A stretch of 42,463 nt of DNA, from assembly GCF_001983165.1 (NCBI RefSeq), contig NZ_MNPU01000051.1:1-42463 (forward strand), given 5' to 3'. The notes beneath the pieces are model-generated. The model searched no databases. It saw only the letters and a list, made by a program, of their open reading frames with translations, and had not been told where the DNA came from. Numbering within the stretch: the stretch's first letter is position 1; every line of letters starts with the position of its first letter. The position numbers and the translations under genes are program-made. Shown here piece by piece: positions 20,801-28,163 of the stretch. The stretch comes from Pseudomonas gessardii (GTDB lineage Bacteria; Pseudomonadota; Gammaproteobacteria; Pseudomonadales; Pseudomonadaceae).

Positions 20801-22560
20801 TGGCGGCCAGTGAAGAGCGTTTTGAAGAGGCCCATGGGGCAGACCCGGAAAAGCTCTTTGACCCCTCCCTGCAAGGCCTGCGGGACCGTTATTTAACTGC
20901 GCTGGAGCAACAAAACCGGGCGCAGTTCGACAAGCTCGATGCGTTGATTGCAAAGCATGCCAACAAACCCGTGGAGCGGTTCGAGCAGGAGAAGATCCAG
21001 CAATTGGAGGATCTTGTCGAAAACCTGCGGGTGCAAATGGCGATGCTGATTACCAAACGCTCGACCGAGGTGTTTCCCAGTGAGCGTCGCAACCAGTTGC
21101 ATGAGCAGTTGGGGCATGAAGACGTGGCCGTTGTCCAGGCGGCCCACAACACGCTGGTCCAGTCCATGCAGACGATCATTGGCTACAACGAAAAACTGAT
21201 CGAATTGAGCATCCTGGAGCGAAACAACTATGCCAGGCTGGCCCAAGTGCCAGGGTATGAGTCACGGGCGCAAGCACTGCTCCCTTCTACGCTTGGCACG
21301 CCGCTGGACTGGAAATCCCTGCAGGTGAAGGCATTGGGTGGGGTGATCGTACGCAGGCCGCCGTTGCCTGAGGAGTATGACGATTTCATCCGTATCGGGT
21401 CGCTGATCGACGAAGCCATTCAGTCGCTCCAGTCACAAAAAGACTTGCAGGACCCAGGCCCGCTGACAGTGCAACAGCGCATCGACGGGTATAGCGCCAT
21501 CCTGCTCGACTACGACACTACCCAAGCGTCCCTGCGCGAGTATGGCGACATGGCTTCTGACTTGCTTTATGAGGGCAGCGTCGAACGCTTGAGTCGGATG
21601 CTCAACGCCTTGGAGCATGAGGCGCAAGGCTCCCTGGCGGCGTTGCTGCGCGAGCGTGAGCGCACGGTTGTGCGTACACCCGGACCCTCGCTGGCCTCTG
21701 GCAAACGCTTGATCCGTGACCGCAAGAACCGCTATCTGGTGGGCCAGGTCCGGGCGCGTACGCCGGAATTGAACGAGGACATCGTCGATGTCATCAACCC
21801 GGTCGATCAGAGCGTGGTGGCGAGCTTTCGGCAGGCGCCTGGCAGTGATGAGTTCGAGGCGATCACCGAGGCCAGTCCGCCGCCCGTGCGCCCGGTGCGC
21901 CCCCTGGAAAAGCTCAAGGAGGATGGGCGCAAGCTGCTGGATCGACAGTCAACGGTCCTTGGGCAAGCCCGCAACGAAGCACGCCTCTCCCACCTACCCG
22001 CCAGTGTCGAGGCCCGAGTGTTGCGCCACGCCGGGAAAATCGACGCGGTGGCTGACAAGATCCGCAAGGCTCTGGGGCAAGATAAAGCGTCCGACGCCAC
22101 GCTGCCCCTGCTCAAGGAACTGGCGCAGGCCTCCAGCCGCCTGGTGGAGCATGGCCGTCTGATCCGCATCGAGATGGTCAAGCGCCTGGCGCCTGATGAA
22201 GAAGGGATTGCCTATCTCAAGAGCCAGCAAGAGGTTGAGATCCTCCCCATAGAGGGGCGCATTGCGCTCAAGCGGGAGAATGACTTCCTCCAGGAGTATG
22301 TGGTCAAGGACACGCAGGGCAAGGTCTTGGCCTACGCCCATTTCCATTACCGCACGCCAGGGGCTCCCAACGCCGAATACAGCGCCGGCCATTTGAAAAG
22401 ACCGGAACAACGCTTCATGAGCTTTCGCAGCCTGGCCGACAAGACCGACAGCGATGTGATCGCGATCTACTACTCACGGATCAGCGCCGGCATGGCCCAG
22501 CAGCTGTTTTTCAGCGCGACAGGGGCGGTGATGCAGCGTGGGCGCCGGGTTTTCTGGTGA
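17878..22560 (+). CDS. Large dermonecrotic-toxin-domain protein (DUF6543 type)
   Basis: A 1560-residue protein from the ATG at 17878 (AAGGA upstream; a GTG at 17827 is possible but lacks support). The N-terminal part (roughly 1-650) resembles the Pseudomonas dermonecrotic-toxin-domain proteins, with LTQVAESMIQEWITAWFP and LVNSLTLGLVPFTGAVAVHDI as the clearest stretches. Hydrophobic segments occur at about 711-776, a long charged coiled-coil-like part at about 941-1090, and a family-typical end with YAHFHYRT and YSAGHLKRPEQRF. No signal peptide and no RHS, PAAR or VgrG part is visible, so a non-Sec export route or an intracellular role is open. I see no catalytic motif I can name. No immunity gene adjoins it: the next gene, gcsR, is convergent with no gap between the stop codons. 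The toxin label is from family resemblance only. Confidence 0.78.
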   Translation: MSNPIGALQGRSQVDASRDYLRRLFAQRPTLTQVAESMIQEWITAWFPASGLRADITWIGVHPPARADDRGYTQLTTLSDALIKRCMSRDVLNYVAGHHCVLVNSLTLGLVPFTGAVAVHDIAFMLNTLAPELLDGFTARLVAYWNAPVPDDTTLSRWGAVGRQLRECLLTARQNPALTPLEGKKLLGLGDGPQELWAYQVDRQVLGGEHVLRIYQVYAGHEGQPGEWLPLLVLQRQVAQQQVNLVYVPAMSVLKLTALDELGNLLPRYMSNYIPGLLVKWLLREPQGDVFDAQAQALLERQLRALRQIDWSALPEVDSYKRLLRKLTAPQVWFEADYVQQPHEEQLPVWLQAASDADRQTYGQWLERLAHLHKRTGGASFLDGLEPIDVYARKALQRQMRLDYPQAVPIDPDDCLLTFERTQGATVGWTERTTKTLTLWALENPFATPYANVQISHQAAPGHLPARWLQPGYLKRLIDTVDVGRHYPALLKQALLSDPAESARRRQLFVEQMALQLPLRALENSLRQRHGWTPSGVAVVQAVLQRDPLKRTVGNHVIVARPLAFLAHAGGVVHKADNLFVIGPRDHSELPSILYRPDQDEAALQQFSSRQALLDEIARMGSELQALVLERLSESSRALFGNGGFLNPHVQRFLQGDEYSEQAVSSPALLSDEPVPGVFLEAVFDENARGLWQAAEQCSTSVEALRWTLFKNNLWQIFNALLPMLRGPVAVAGWLSQVYGGFRAVLALPAGASQEASANALAELLGSLAGLLLSPVVSLDQRLRLSETQPRLTGSLATPVLRHVQQTPSTFAWQRSLADVTGMDFSWANSRLRLDPAQRAQLESLRWSPGPGEQWPATPAISSPDSPVRGRVMVRHASGAVSQEDYLLIDSHLYGVKQVEGRWRVVDLRNPQHMGPWLGKDAQGVWKVDLGLQLRGGHPKLSAASRRANIQRQNQMFERHYQEATQRLMVAEREVAASEERFEEAHGADPEKLFDPSLQGLRDRYLTALEQQNRAQFDKLDALIAKHANKPVERFEQEKIQQLEDLVENLRVQMAMLITKRSTEVFPSERRNQLHEQLGHEDVAVVQAAHNTLVQSMQTIIGYNEKLIELSILERNNYARLAQVPGYESRAQALLPSTLGTPLDWKSLQVKALGGVIVRRPPLPEEYDDFIRIGSLIDEAIQSLQSQKDLQDPGPLTVQQRIDGYSAILLDYDTTQASLREYGDMASDLLYEGSVERLSRMLNALEHEAQGSLAALLRERERTVVRTPGPSLASGKRLIRDRKNRYLVGQVRARTPELNEDIVDVINPVDQSVVASFRQAPGSDEFEAITEASPPPVRPVRPLEKLKEDGRKLLDRQSTVLGQARNEARLSHLPASVEARVLRHAGKIDAVADKIRKALGQDKASDATLPLLKELAQASSRLVEHGRLIRIEMVKRLAPDEEGIAYLKSQQEVEILPIEGRIALKRENDFLQEYVVKDTQGKVLAYAHFHYRTPGAPNAEYSAGHLKRPEQRFMSFRSLADKTDSDVIAIYYSRISAGMAQQLFFSATGAVMQRGRRVFW

Positions 22561-24069
22561 TCAGGGTTTGCCGGGGATGCCGTACTTGCGCAACCGATGG
22601 GCGATAGCAGTGTGAGACGTCTGCAAGCGGTTGGCCAACTGACGTGTCGAGGGGTAGGTGGTGTAGAGCTTTTCCAGCAGGCTGCGTTCAAAGTCCTCCA
22701 CCGCCTGCTCCAGGCTGGCCACTTCGCCGTCGCTCTGGCGCGCGACCGAGGTGCCGGCGATATCCAGGTCGCCAATGTCCACCAGGTTGCTTTCGCAAAT
22801 GGCGGCGGCGCGGAAAATCACGTTCTGCAACTGGCGCACATTGCCCGGCCAGCGGTTGCCCAGCAGCGCCGGGTAGGTGCCCGGTGCCAGGCGGCAGACC
22901 GGGCGCTGGATCTGCGCGCAGGCCTGCTGCATGAAGTAGCGGGCCAGCAGCAGGATGTCCTGGCCGCGCTCGCGCAGGGGCGGCACTTCCACATTCAGCA
23001 CATTGAGGCGGTAGAACAGGTCTTCGCGGAAGGTGCCTTCGCTGACCATTTTCTCCAGGTCGCGGTGGGTGGCGCTGAGGATGCGCACATTGACCTTGAC
23101 CTCGCGGTCGCCGCCGACCCGGCGAAAGCTGCCGTCATTGAGGAAACGCAACAGCTTGGCCTGCAAGTACGGCGACATCTCGCCAATCTCGTCGAGAAAC
23201 ACCGTGCCCTGGTTGGCCAGCTCCATCAGCCCCGGCTTGCCGCCGCGCTGGGCACCGGTGAAGGCACCGGGGGCGTAGCCGAACAGCTCGCTCTCGGCGA
23301 GGTTTTCCGGGAGGGCTGCGCAGTTCAGCGCCAGGAACGGTGAGCTGTGGCGCGCGCTGATGGCATGGCAGGCGCGGGCCACCAACTCTTTGCCGGTGCC
23401 GGTCTCGCCCTGGATCAACAGCGGGGCATCGAGGGCCGCCACCCGTTGCGCACGGGTCTTGAGGGTGCGGATCGCCGGGGACTCGCCCAAAAGTGCGTCG
23501 AAACCTTCGGCATGGTCATGGTGCAGGGCCGACAGCCGTTCGCCGATGCGGTTGGGTTGGTACAAAGTCAGCAGCGCACCGGCATCGGTAATCGGCGTGG
23601 CGTCCAGCAGCAAGGTCTGGCCGTTGACACTGATCTCGCGCAGGGGCAGGCGAAAGCCATGTTCGAGCAAGGCCACCAGCAGCGCCGGGTCGTCAAACAG
23701 CTCGGCGATGCTTTCGCCCGCCGGTTCGCGACCATACAGGGCAATCAGCGCCGGGTTGGCCAGCAGCACCTTGCCGGCACTGTCCAGGGCCAGGACCGGG
23801 TCGGTCATGGCCGCCAGCAGGGCGTCGAGTTGCAAGTGGCGGCGCTGGCCGGGAAGGATATCCACCACCGTCACCGCCTGTACGCCCTGCACGCTGAACA
23901 GCGCGTCGCGCAACTCTTCCAGCACTTGCACGCTCAGGGTTGGCGCGTCGATATACACGTTGGGCGGGATCATCTCCACCGCATCCAGGTTGAGATTGCG
24001 CCCACCGAGCAGGGCCAGGACTTCCTGGGTGATGCCGACGCGGTCGATGAAGCTGACGTGGATACGCAT
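22561..24069 (-). CDS. gcsR: GcsR, TyrR-like sigma-54-dependent activator of glycine cleavage
   Basis: A 502-residue enhancer-binding protein. An N-terminal ACT domain (MRIHVSFIDRVGITQEVLALL, about 1-75) probably binds glycine. A PAS domain follows (about 80-190), then an AAA+ domain with Walker A GETGTGKE, the sigma-54 contact loop GAFTGA and Walker B GTVFLDEIGE. A C-terminal TyrR-like helix-turn-helix ends the protein (STRQLANRLQTSHTAIAHRL). Architecture, length and position near gcvH match GcsR (PA2449) of P. aeruginosa, which activates the gcv operon in response to glycine. The stop codon abuts that of the large toxin-like gene (TGA then TCA on the plus strand). Confidence 0.9.
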   Translation of the reverse strand: MRIHVSFIDRVGITQEVLALLGGRNLNLDAVEMIPPNVYIDAPTLSVQVLEELRDALFSVQGVQAVTVVDILPGQRRHLQLDALLAAMTDPVLALDSAGKVLLANPALIALYGREPAGESIAELFDDPALLVALLEHGFRLPLREISVNGQTLLLDATPITDAGALLTLYQPNRIGERLSALHHDHAEGFDALLGESPAIRTLKTRAQRVAALDAPLLIQGETGTGKELVARACHAISARHSSPFLALNCAALPENLAESELFGYAPGAFTGAQRGGKPGLMELANQGTVFLDEIGEMSPYLQAKLLRFLNDGSFRRVGGDREVKVNVRILSATHRDLEKMVSEGTFREDLFYRLNVLNVEVPPLRERGQDILLLARYFMQQACAQIQRPVCRLAPGTYPALLGNRWPGNVRQLQNVIFRAAAICESNLVDIGDLDIAGTSVARQSDGEVASLEQAVEDFERSLLEKLYTTYPSTRQLANRLQTSHTAIAHRLRKYGIPGKP

Positions 24070-24134
24070 GGGGTGGCGGTTGATTCTGCAATGCGGAGGG
24101 TGGCCAGTATGCCTGAGCGGGGGTGGAGATCAAA

Positions 24135-24241
24135 AATGTGGGAGCTGGCTTGCCTGCGATAGCATCATCGAGGGGTGACTGACACACCGAGGTGCCTGCA
24201 TCGCAGGCAAGCCAGCTCCCACACAAGCCAGCTCCCACATT
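24135..24241. repeat. REPIN with an extra REP half
   Basis: GTGGGAGCTGGCTTGCCTGC with GATAGCA at 24138-24166 is answered by GCAGGCAAGCCAGCTCCCAC at about 24203-24223, followed by a second partial copy (AAGCCAGCTCCCACAT). It lies between the gcsR start and the DUF5064 gene. Confidence 0.9.
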
Positions 24242-24254
24242 TGAGCTGTTTTGG

Positions 24255-24617
24255 TTATTCCAGGTGTTCAGGCTTGATCGGGTCGCCCGGCTTTACATCC
24301 AGCTGGTGGCGCACATCCTCGAACATCAGGTCGTACTGTTTATGCATGCTCCCGTTGAGCACCGCGGTTTTCGGCATGCCGTATTTCTGCGCGATGTTCA
24401 TGGCATGGCGGGCAAAGTCGAAGGCCTGGTCCTTGGGCAGGAAGAATTCTTCCTTGAGCTCTTTGCCCTGCACCGAACCGTGCATCTTGAAGAGCATTCC
24501 CTTGCCTTCCTTTGGGTCCTGGCTGATTTCATAGTCGATGCACAGGTCGTAGCTGTGATCCTGGGCATTCAACGCGTGGCGTTCAACATGCAAGTGACCG
24601 GGTTCAAAAATGGCCAT
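24255..24617 (-). CDS. DUF5064-family protein at the end of the arc operon
   Basis: A 120-residue soluble protein (MAIFEPGHLHVERHALNAQD...) of a Pseudomonas family that I believe is DUF5064. It has no signal peptide, no membrane segment and no recognisable catalytic motif. It starts 62 bases past arcC in the same direction, with a perfect hairpin in the gap, so it is probably co-transcribed at a lower level. A link to arginine fermentation is suggested by position only. Confidence 0.8.
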   Translation of the reverse strand: MAIFEPGHLHVERHALNAQDHSYDLCIDYEISQDPKEGKGMLFKMHGSVQGKELKEEFFLPKDQAFDFARHAMNIAQKYGMPKTAVLNGSMHKQYDLMFEDVRHQLDVKPGDPIKPEHLE

Positions 24618-24648
24618 AGGCGTTTCTCCTTAACAAGGCATTGGAGAA

Positions 24649-24670
24649 GGGCGGCTGCAAACAGCCGCCC
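24649..24670 (-). promoter_or_regulatory. Perfect hairpin between arcC and the DUF5064 gene
   Basis: GGGCGGCTG-CAAA-CAGCCGCCC, a 9-bp GC stem with a 4-base loop, ten bases past the arcC stop. No U-run follows on the minus strand, so it is more likely an mRNA-stabilising or attenuating element than a full terminator. Confidence 0.6.
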
Positions 24671-24679
24671 GGGGTGTAT

Positions 24680-25609
24680 TTATAAGTAGGTGATGCCAGG
24701 TTTTGCCGTGCTGATACGGGTGCCGGCGGTGCCCTGGACAATGGCTTCGATGTCCGAGAGTGAACCGATCACTGCGGTTTTGCCAGTGTTGCGGGCGAAC
24801 TCGCAGGCGGCCTGGACCTTGGGCCCCATGGAGCCGGCGGCGAAGCCGAGTTTTTCCATGTCGTCGGGGTGCGCCTGGCCGATGGCCTTTTGCGTTGGCT
24901 TGCCGAAGTCGATAAAGGCTGCGTTGACGTCGGTGGCGATCACCAGCAGGTCGGCCTCCAGTTGCTGGGCCAGCAGCGAGGAACACAGGTCTTTGTCGAT
25001 CACGGCCTCGATGCCCTTGAGCTTGCCGTTCTCGTCGTACATGGTCGGGATGCCACCGCCGCCGGCGCAGATCACGATGCTGCTCTTTTCCAGCAGCCAC
25101 TTGATCGGGCGGATCTCAAAGATGCGCTTGGGCCGAGGGCTGGCCACCACCCGGCGATATTTGTCGCCATCGGGGGCAATCGCCCAGCCTTTTTCGGCGG
25201 CCAGTTTTTCCGCTTCGGCCTTGGAATAGACCGGGCCGATCGGCTTGGTCGGGTTCTGGAAGGCCGGGTCCTTGGCGTCCACTTCGACCTGGGTCAGCAG
25301 GGTGGCGAACGGCACCTCGAAGTCCAGCAGGTTGCCCAGTTCCTGTTCGATGATATAGCCGATCATGCCTTCGGTTTCCGCGCCCAGCACGTCCAGCGGG
25401 TACGGCGAAACCTGGGTGTAGGCGGCGGCCTGCAATGACAGCAGGCCGACTTGCGGCCCATTGCCGTGGGCGATCACCAGCTCATTGCCGGGATGGATCT
25501 TGGCAATCTGTTCGGTGGCGACTCGGATATTGGCGCGTTGGTTGTCCGCAGTCATGGGTTCACCACGGCGGAGCAGGGCGTTACCGCCCAGTGCAACGAC
25601 GATACGCAT
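24680..25609 (-). CDS. arcC: Carbamate kinase
   Basis: A 309-residue enzyme making ATP from carbamoyl phosphate, the energy-yielding last step of the arginine deiminase pathway. Motifs are MRIVVALGGNALLRRGE, VIAHGNGPQVGLL, the variable-domain VASPRPKRIFE, CAGGGGIPT and KGIEAVIDKDLCSSLLA. Length normal. It follows arcB after a 182-bp gap filled by a REP doublet. Confidence 0.97.
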   Translation of the reverse strand: MRIVVALGGNALLRRGEPMTADNQRANIRVATEQIAKIHPGNELVIAHGNGPQVGLLSLQAAAYTQVSPYPLDVLGAETEGMIGYIIEQELGNLLDFEVPFATLLTQVEVDAKDPAFQNPTKPIGPVYSKAEAEKLAAEKGWAIAPDGDKYRRVVASPRPKRIFEIRPIKWLLEKSSIVICAGGGGIPTMYDENGKLKGIEAVIDKDLCSSLLAQQLEADLLVIATDVNAAFIDFGKPTQKAIGQAHPDDMEKLGFAAGSMGPKVQAACEFARNTGKTAVIGSLSDIEAIVQGTAGTRISTAKPGITYL

Positions 25610-25650
25610 AATACAATCCTTCTAGAATTCTGCTTGTGAACACCGGACCA

Positions 25651-25759
25651 AATGTGGGAACGGGCTTTATGTGGGAGCTGGCTTGCCTGCGATGGCATCA
25701 CCTCACTATGTCTGGCAGACCGAGGTGACTGCATCGCGGGTAAGCCCGACTCCCACATT
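25651..25759. repeat. REP doublet between arcB and arcC
   Basis: GTGGGAGCTGGCTTGCCTGC at about 25671-25690 (after a partial copy at 25653) is answered by ATCGCGGGTAAGCCCGACTC at about 25733-25752. It sits inside the operon and may affect arcC mRNA level, as REPs in operons often do. Confidence 0.85.
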
Positions 25760-25791
25760 GACCGTGTTACATCAGTGGGAGCGGTGTTGGG

Positions 25792-26802
25792 TTACAGGTC
25801 AGCCAGCGTCGAAACCAGGATCGCCTTGATGGTGTGCATGCGGTTTTCCGCTTGCTCGAAGGCGATGCAGGCCGGGGACTCGAACACGTCGTCGGTCACT
25901 TCGATGCCATTGGCCAGGTGCGGATACTGCTCGGCAATCTGTTTGCCGATCTTGGTATCGCTGTTATGGAACGCCGGCAGGCAGTGCATGAACTTGGTGC
26001 GTGGGTTGCCGGTGGCTTTCATCAGCTGGCTGTTGACCTGGTAGGGCAGCAGTTGCTCGATACGCTCGGCCCAGGCTTCCACTGGCTCGCCCATGGAGAC
26101 CCAGACGTCGGTGTGGATAAAGTCCACGCCCTTGACTGCCGCTTTCGGGTCTTCGGTGAGGGTGATGCGGGCGCCGCTTTCTTCGGCGTATTTTTTGCAG
26201 CGGCCCACCAGGTCATCGTGGGGCCACAGGGCCTTGGGCGCGCAGATGCGCACGTCCATGCCCAGCTTGGCGCCGACCAGCAGCAGCGAGTTGCCCATGT
26301 TGTTGCGGGCGTCGCCCAGGTAGGCGTAGCTGATGTCGTGGATCGGCTTGTCTGCGTGTTCACGCATGGTCAGCACGTCGGCGATCATCTGGGTCGGGTG
26401 GTACTCGTCGGTCAGGCCGTTGAACACCGGGACCCCGGCGAATTTCGCCAGTTCTTCGACGATTTCCTGCTTGAAGCCACGGTATTCAATGGCGTCGTAC
26501 ATGCGCCCGAGTACGCGGGCGGTGTCTTTCATGCTTTCTTTGTGGCCGATCTGCGATGAGTTCGGGTCGATATAGGTAACGTTGGCGCCCTGGTCATAGG
26601 CCGCGACTTCAAAGGCACATCGGGTGCGGGTCGAGGTTTTCTCGAAGATCAGCGCGATGTTGTTGCCCTTGAGGTGCTGCTGCTCGGTGCCGGTGTACTT
26701 GGCGCGCTTGAGGTCGCGGGACAGGTCCAGCAGGTAGCGCAGTTCGCGCGGGGTGTGGTGTTCCAGGCTCAGCAGGTTACGGTTGTGGATGTTGAACGCC
26801 AT
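25792..26802 (-). CDS. arcB: Catabolic ornithine carbamoyltransferase
   Basis: A 336-residue enzyme splitting citrulline with phosphate into ornithine and carbamoyl phosphate. The carbamoyl-phosphate site (EKTSTRTRCAFEVAAYDQG) and the ornithine/citrulline motif (MHCLPAFHN) are intact. Length and operon context mark the catabolic, not the biosynthetic (argF), enzyme. Preceded by arcA with a 69-bp gap holding a hairpin. Confidence 0.96.
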   Translation of the reverse strand: MAFNIHNRNLLSLEHHTPRELRYLLDLSRDLKRAKYTGTEQQHLKGNNIALIFEKTSTRTRCAFEVAAYDQGANVTYIDPNSSQIGHKESMKDTARVLGRMYDAIEYRGFKQEIVEELAKFAGVPVFNGLTDEYHPTQMIADVLTMREHADKPIHDISYAYLGDARNNMGNSLLLVGAKLGMDVRICAPKALWPHDDLVGRCKKYAEESGARITLTEDPKAAVKGVDFIHTDVWVSMGEPVEAWAERIEQLLPYQVNSQLMKATGNPRTKFMHCLPAFHNSDTKIGKQIAEQYPHLANGIEVTDDVFESPACIAFEQAENRMHTIKAILVSTLADL

Positions 26803-26835
26803 GATGATTCTCCTTGGATTCGGTAATCGGCCCGT

Positions 26836-26856
26836 GCGGCATCGGGTGGATGCCGC
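26836..26856 (-). promoter_or_regulatory. Hairpin between arcA and arcB
   Basis: GCGGCATC-GGGTG-GATGCCGC, an 8-bp perfect stem without a U-run. The arcDABC mRNA of P. aeruginosa is known to be processed between genes; this stem could protect 3' ends made that way. The role here is inferred. Confidence 0.5.
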
Positions 26857-26871
26857 CGGGGAGATGGTCGT

Positions 26872-28128
26872 TTAGTAGTCGATAGGGTCGCGGATGATCG
26901 GGCAGGTCATGCAGTGGCCGCCGCCACGGCCCCGGCCCAGTTCGCCGGCGCTGATGGTGATGACTTCCACACCGGCCTTGCGCAGCAGGGTGTTGGTGTA
27001 GGTGTTGCGGTCGTAACCGATCACCACGCCAGGCTCTACCGCGACCACGTTGTTGCCGTCGTCCCACTGTTCGCGTTCGGCGGCGAAGCTGTTGCCGCCG
27101 GTTTCCACCACGCGCAGGGCCTTGAGGCCAAGGGCGGCGGCCACGGTGTCGAGGAAGTTGGTTTTCTCCCGTTGGATATCGATACCGTGGGGCTTGCTCT
27201 CGTCAGGGCGCAGGGTGAATGGGACGATCTGGTTGACCACTTCGGGGAAGATGGTCACCAGGTCGCGGTCGCAGAAGCTGAACACGGTGTCCAGGTGCAT
27301 CGCCGCACGGGACTTCGGCAGGCCGGCCACGATCACCTTTTCCACCGCCTTGTTCTTGAACAGGTTGCGCGCCAGTTGGCCGATGGCCTGGTGAGACGAG
27401 CGCTCGCCCATCCCGATCAACACCACGCCGTTGCCAATCGGCATCACGTCGCCGCCTTCCAGGGTGGCGGCACCGTGTTGCAGGTCAGGGTCGCCGTACC
27501 AGATCTGGAAGTCGGCGTTGGTGAACTCGGGGTGGAACTTGTAGATGGCGGTGGTCAGCAGGGTTTCTTGACGTCGCGCCGGCCAGTACATCGGGTTGAG
27601 CGTCACGCCACCGTAGATCCAGCAGGTGGTGTCGCGGGTGAACTGGGTGTTGGGCAGCGGCGGCAGGATAAAGCTTGAGTGGCCGAGGAAGTCGCGGAAC
27701 ATCTCGATGGTCTTGCCACCGAAGCTGCTCGGCAGGTCATCGGCCGACACGCCGCCGATCAGGAACTCGGCGACCTTGCGCGGCTCCAGGCTGCGCAGCC
27801 AGGAGCCGACTTCATCGGCCAGGCCCAGGCCAACCGTATCAGCGGTGATCTTGCGCTCCAGGATCCAGTCCAGGGCTTCAGGGATGGCGACAATGTCGGT
27901 CAGCAGGTTGTGCATTTCCAGCACATCGATATCGCGCTCGCGCATCTTGGTGACGAAGTCGAAATGGTCCCGCTTGGCCTGGGCAACCCAGAGCACGTCA
28001 TCGAACAACAGCTCGTCGCAATTATTGGGGGTCAGCCGCTGATGGGCCAGACCTGGGGAACACACCATGACTTTGCGCAGTTTGCCGGCTTCGGAATGTA
28101 CGCCGTACTTAACTTTTTCCGTGGTCAT
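26872..28128 (-). CDS. arcA: Arginine deiminase
   Basis: A 418-residue enzyme converting arginine to citrulline and ammonia, the first step of arginine fermentation. The start at 28128 (MTTEKVKYGVHSEAG) has GGAGG just upstream and gives exactly the length of the P. aeruginosa enzyme. An in-frame upstream extension to 28155 is not needed. The catalytic Cys406 is in GGHCMTCPIIRDP at the C terminus, with GGDVMPIGNG and FCDRDLVTIFP further upstream. Confidence 0.97.
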   Translation of the reverse strand: MTTEKVKYGVHSEAGKLRKVMVCSPGLAHQRLTPNNCDELLFDDVLWVAQAKRDHFDFVTKMRERDIDVLEMHNLLTDIVAIPEALDWILERKITADTVGLGLADEVGSWLRSLEPRKVAEFLIGGVSADDLPSSFGGKTIEMFRDFLGHSSFILPPLPNTQFTRDTTCWIYGGVTLNPMYWPARRQETLLTTAIYKFHPEFTNADFQIWYGDPDLQHGAATLEGGDVMPIGNGVVLIGMGERSSHQAIGQLARNLFKNKAVEKVIVAGLPKSRAAMHLDTVFSFCDRDLVTIFPEVVNQIVPFTLRPDESKPHGIDIQREKTNFLDTVAAALGLKALRVVETGGNSFAAEREQWDDGNNVVAVEPGVVIGYDRNTYTNTLLRKAGVEVITISAGELGRGRGGGHCMTCPIIRDPIDY

Positions 28129-28163
28129 TACAGATCCTCCAGTGAACATAAACAATAAGGGTG

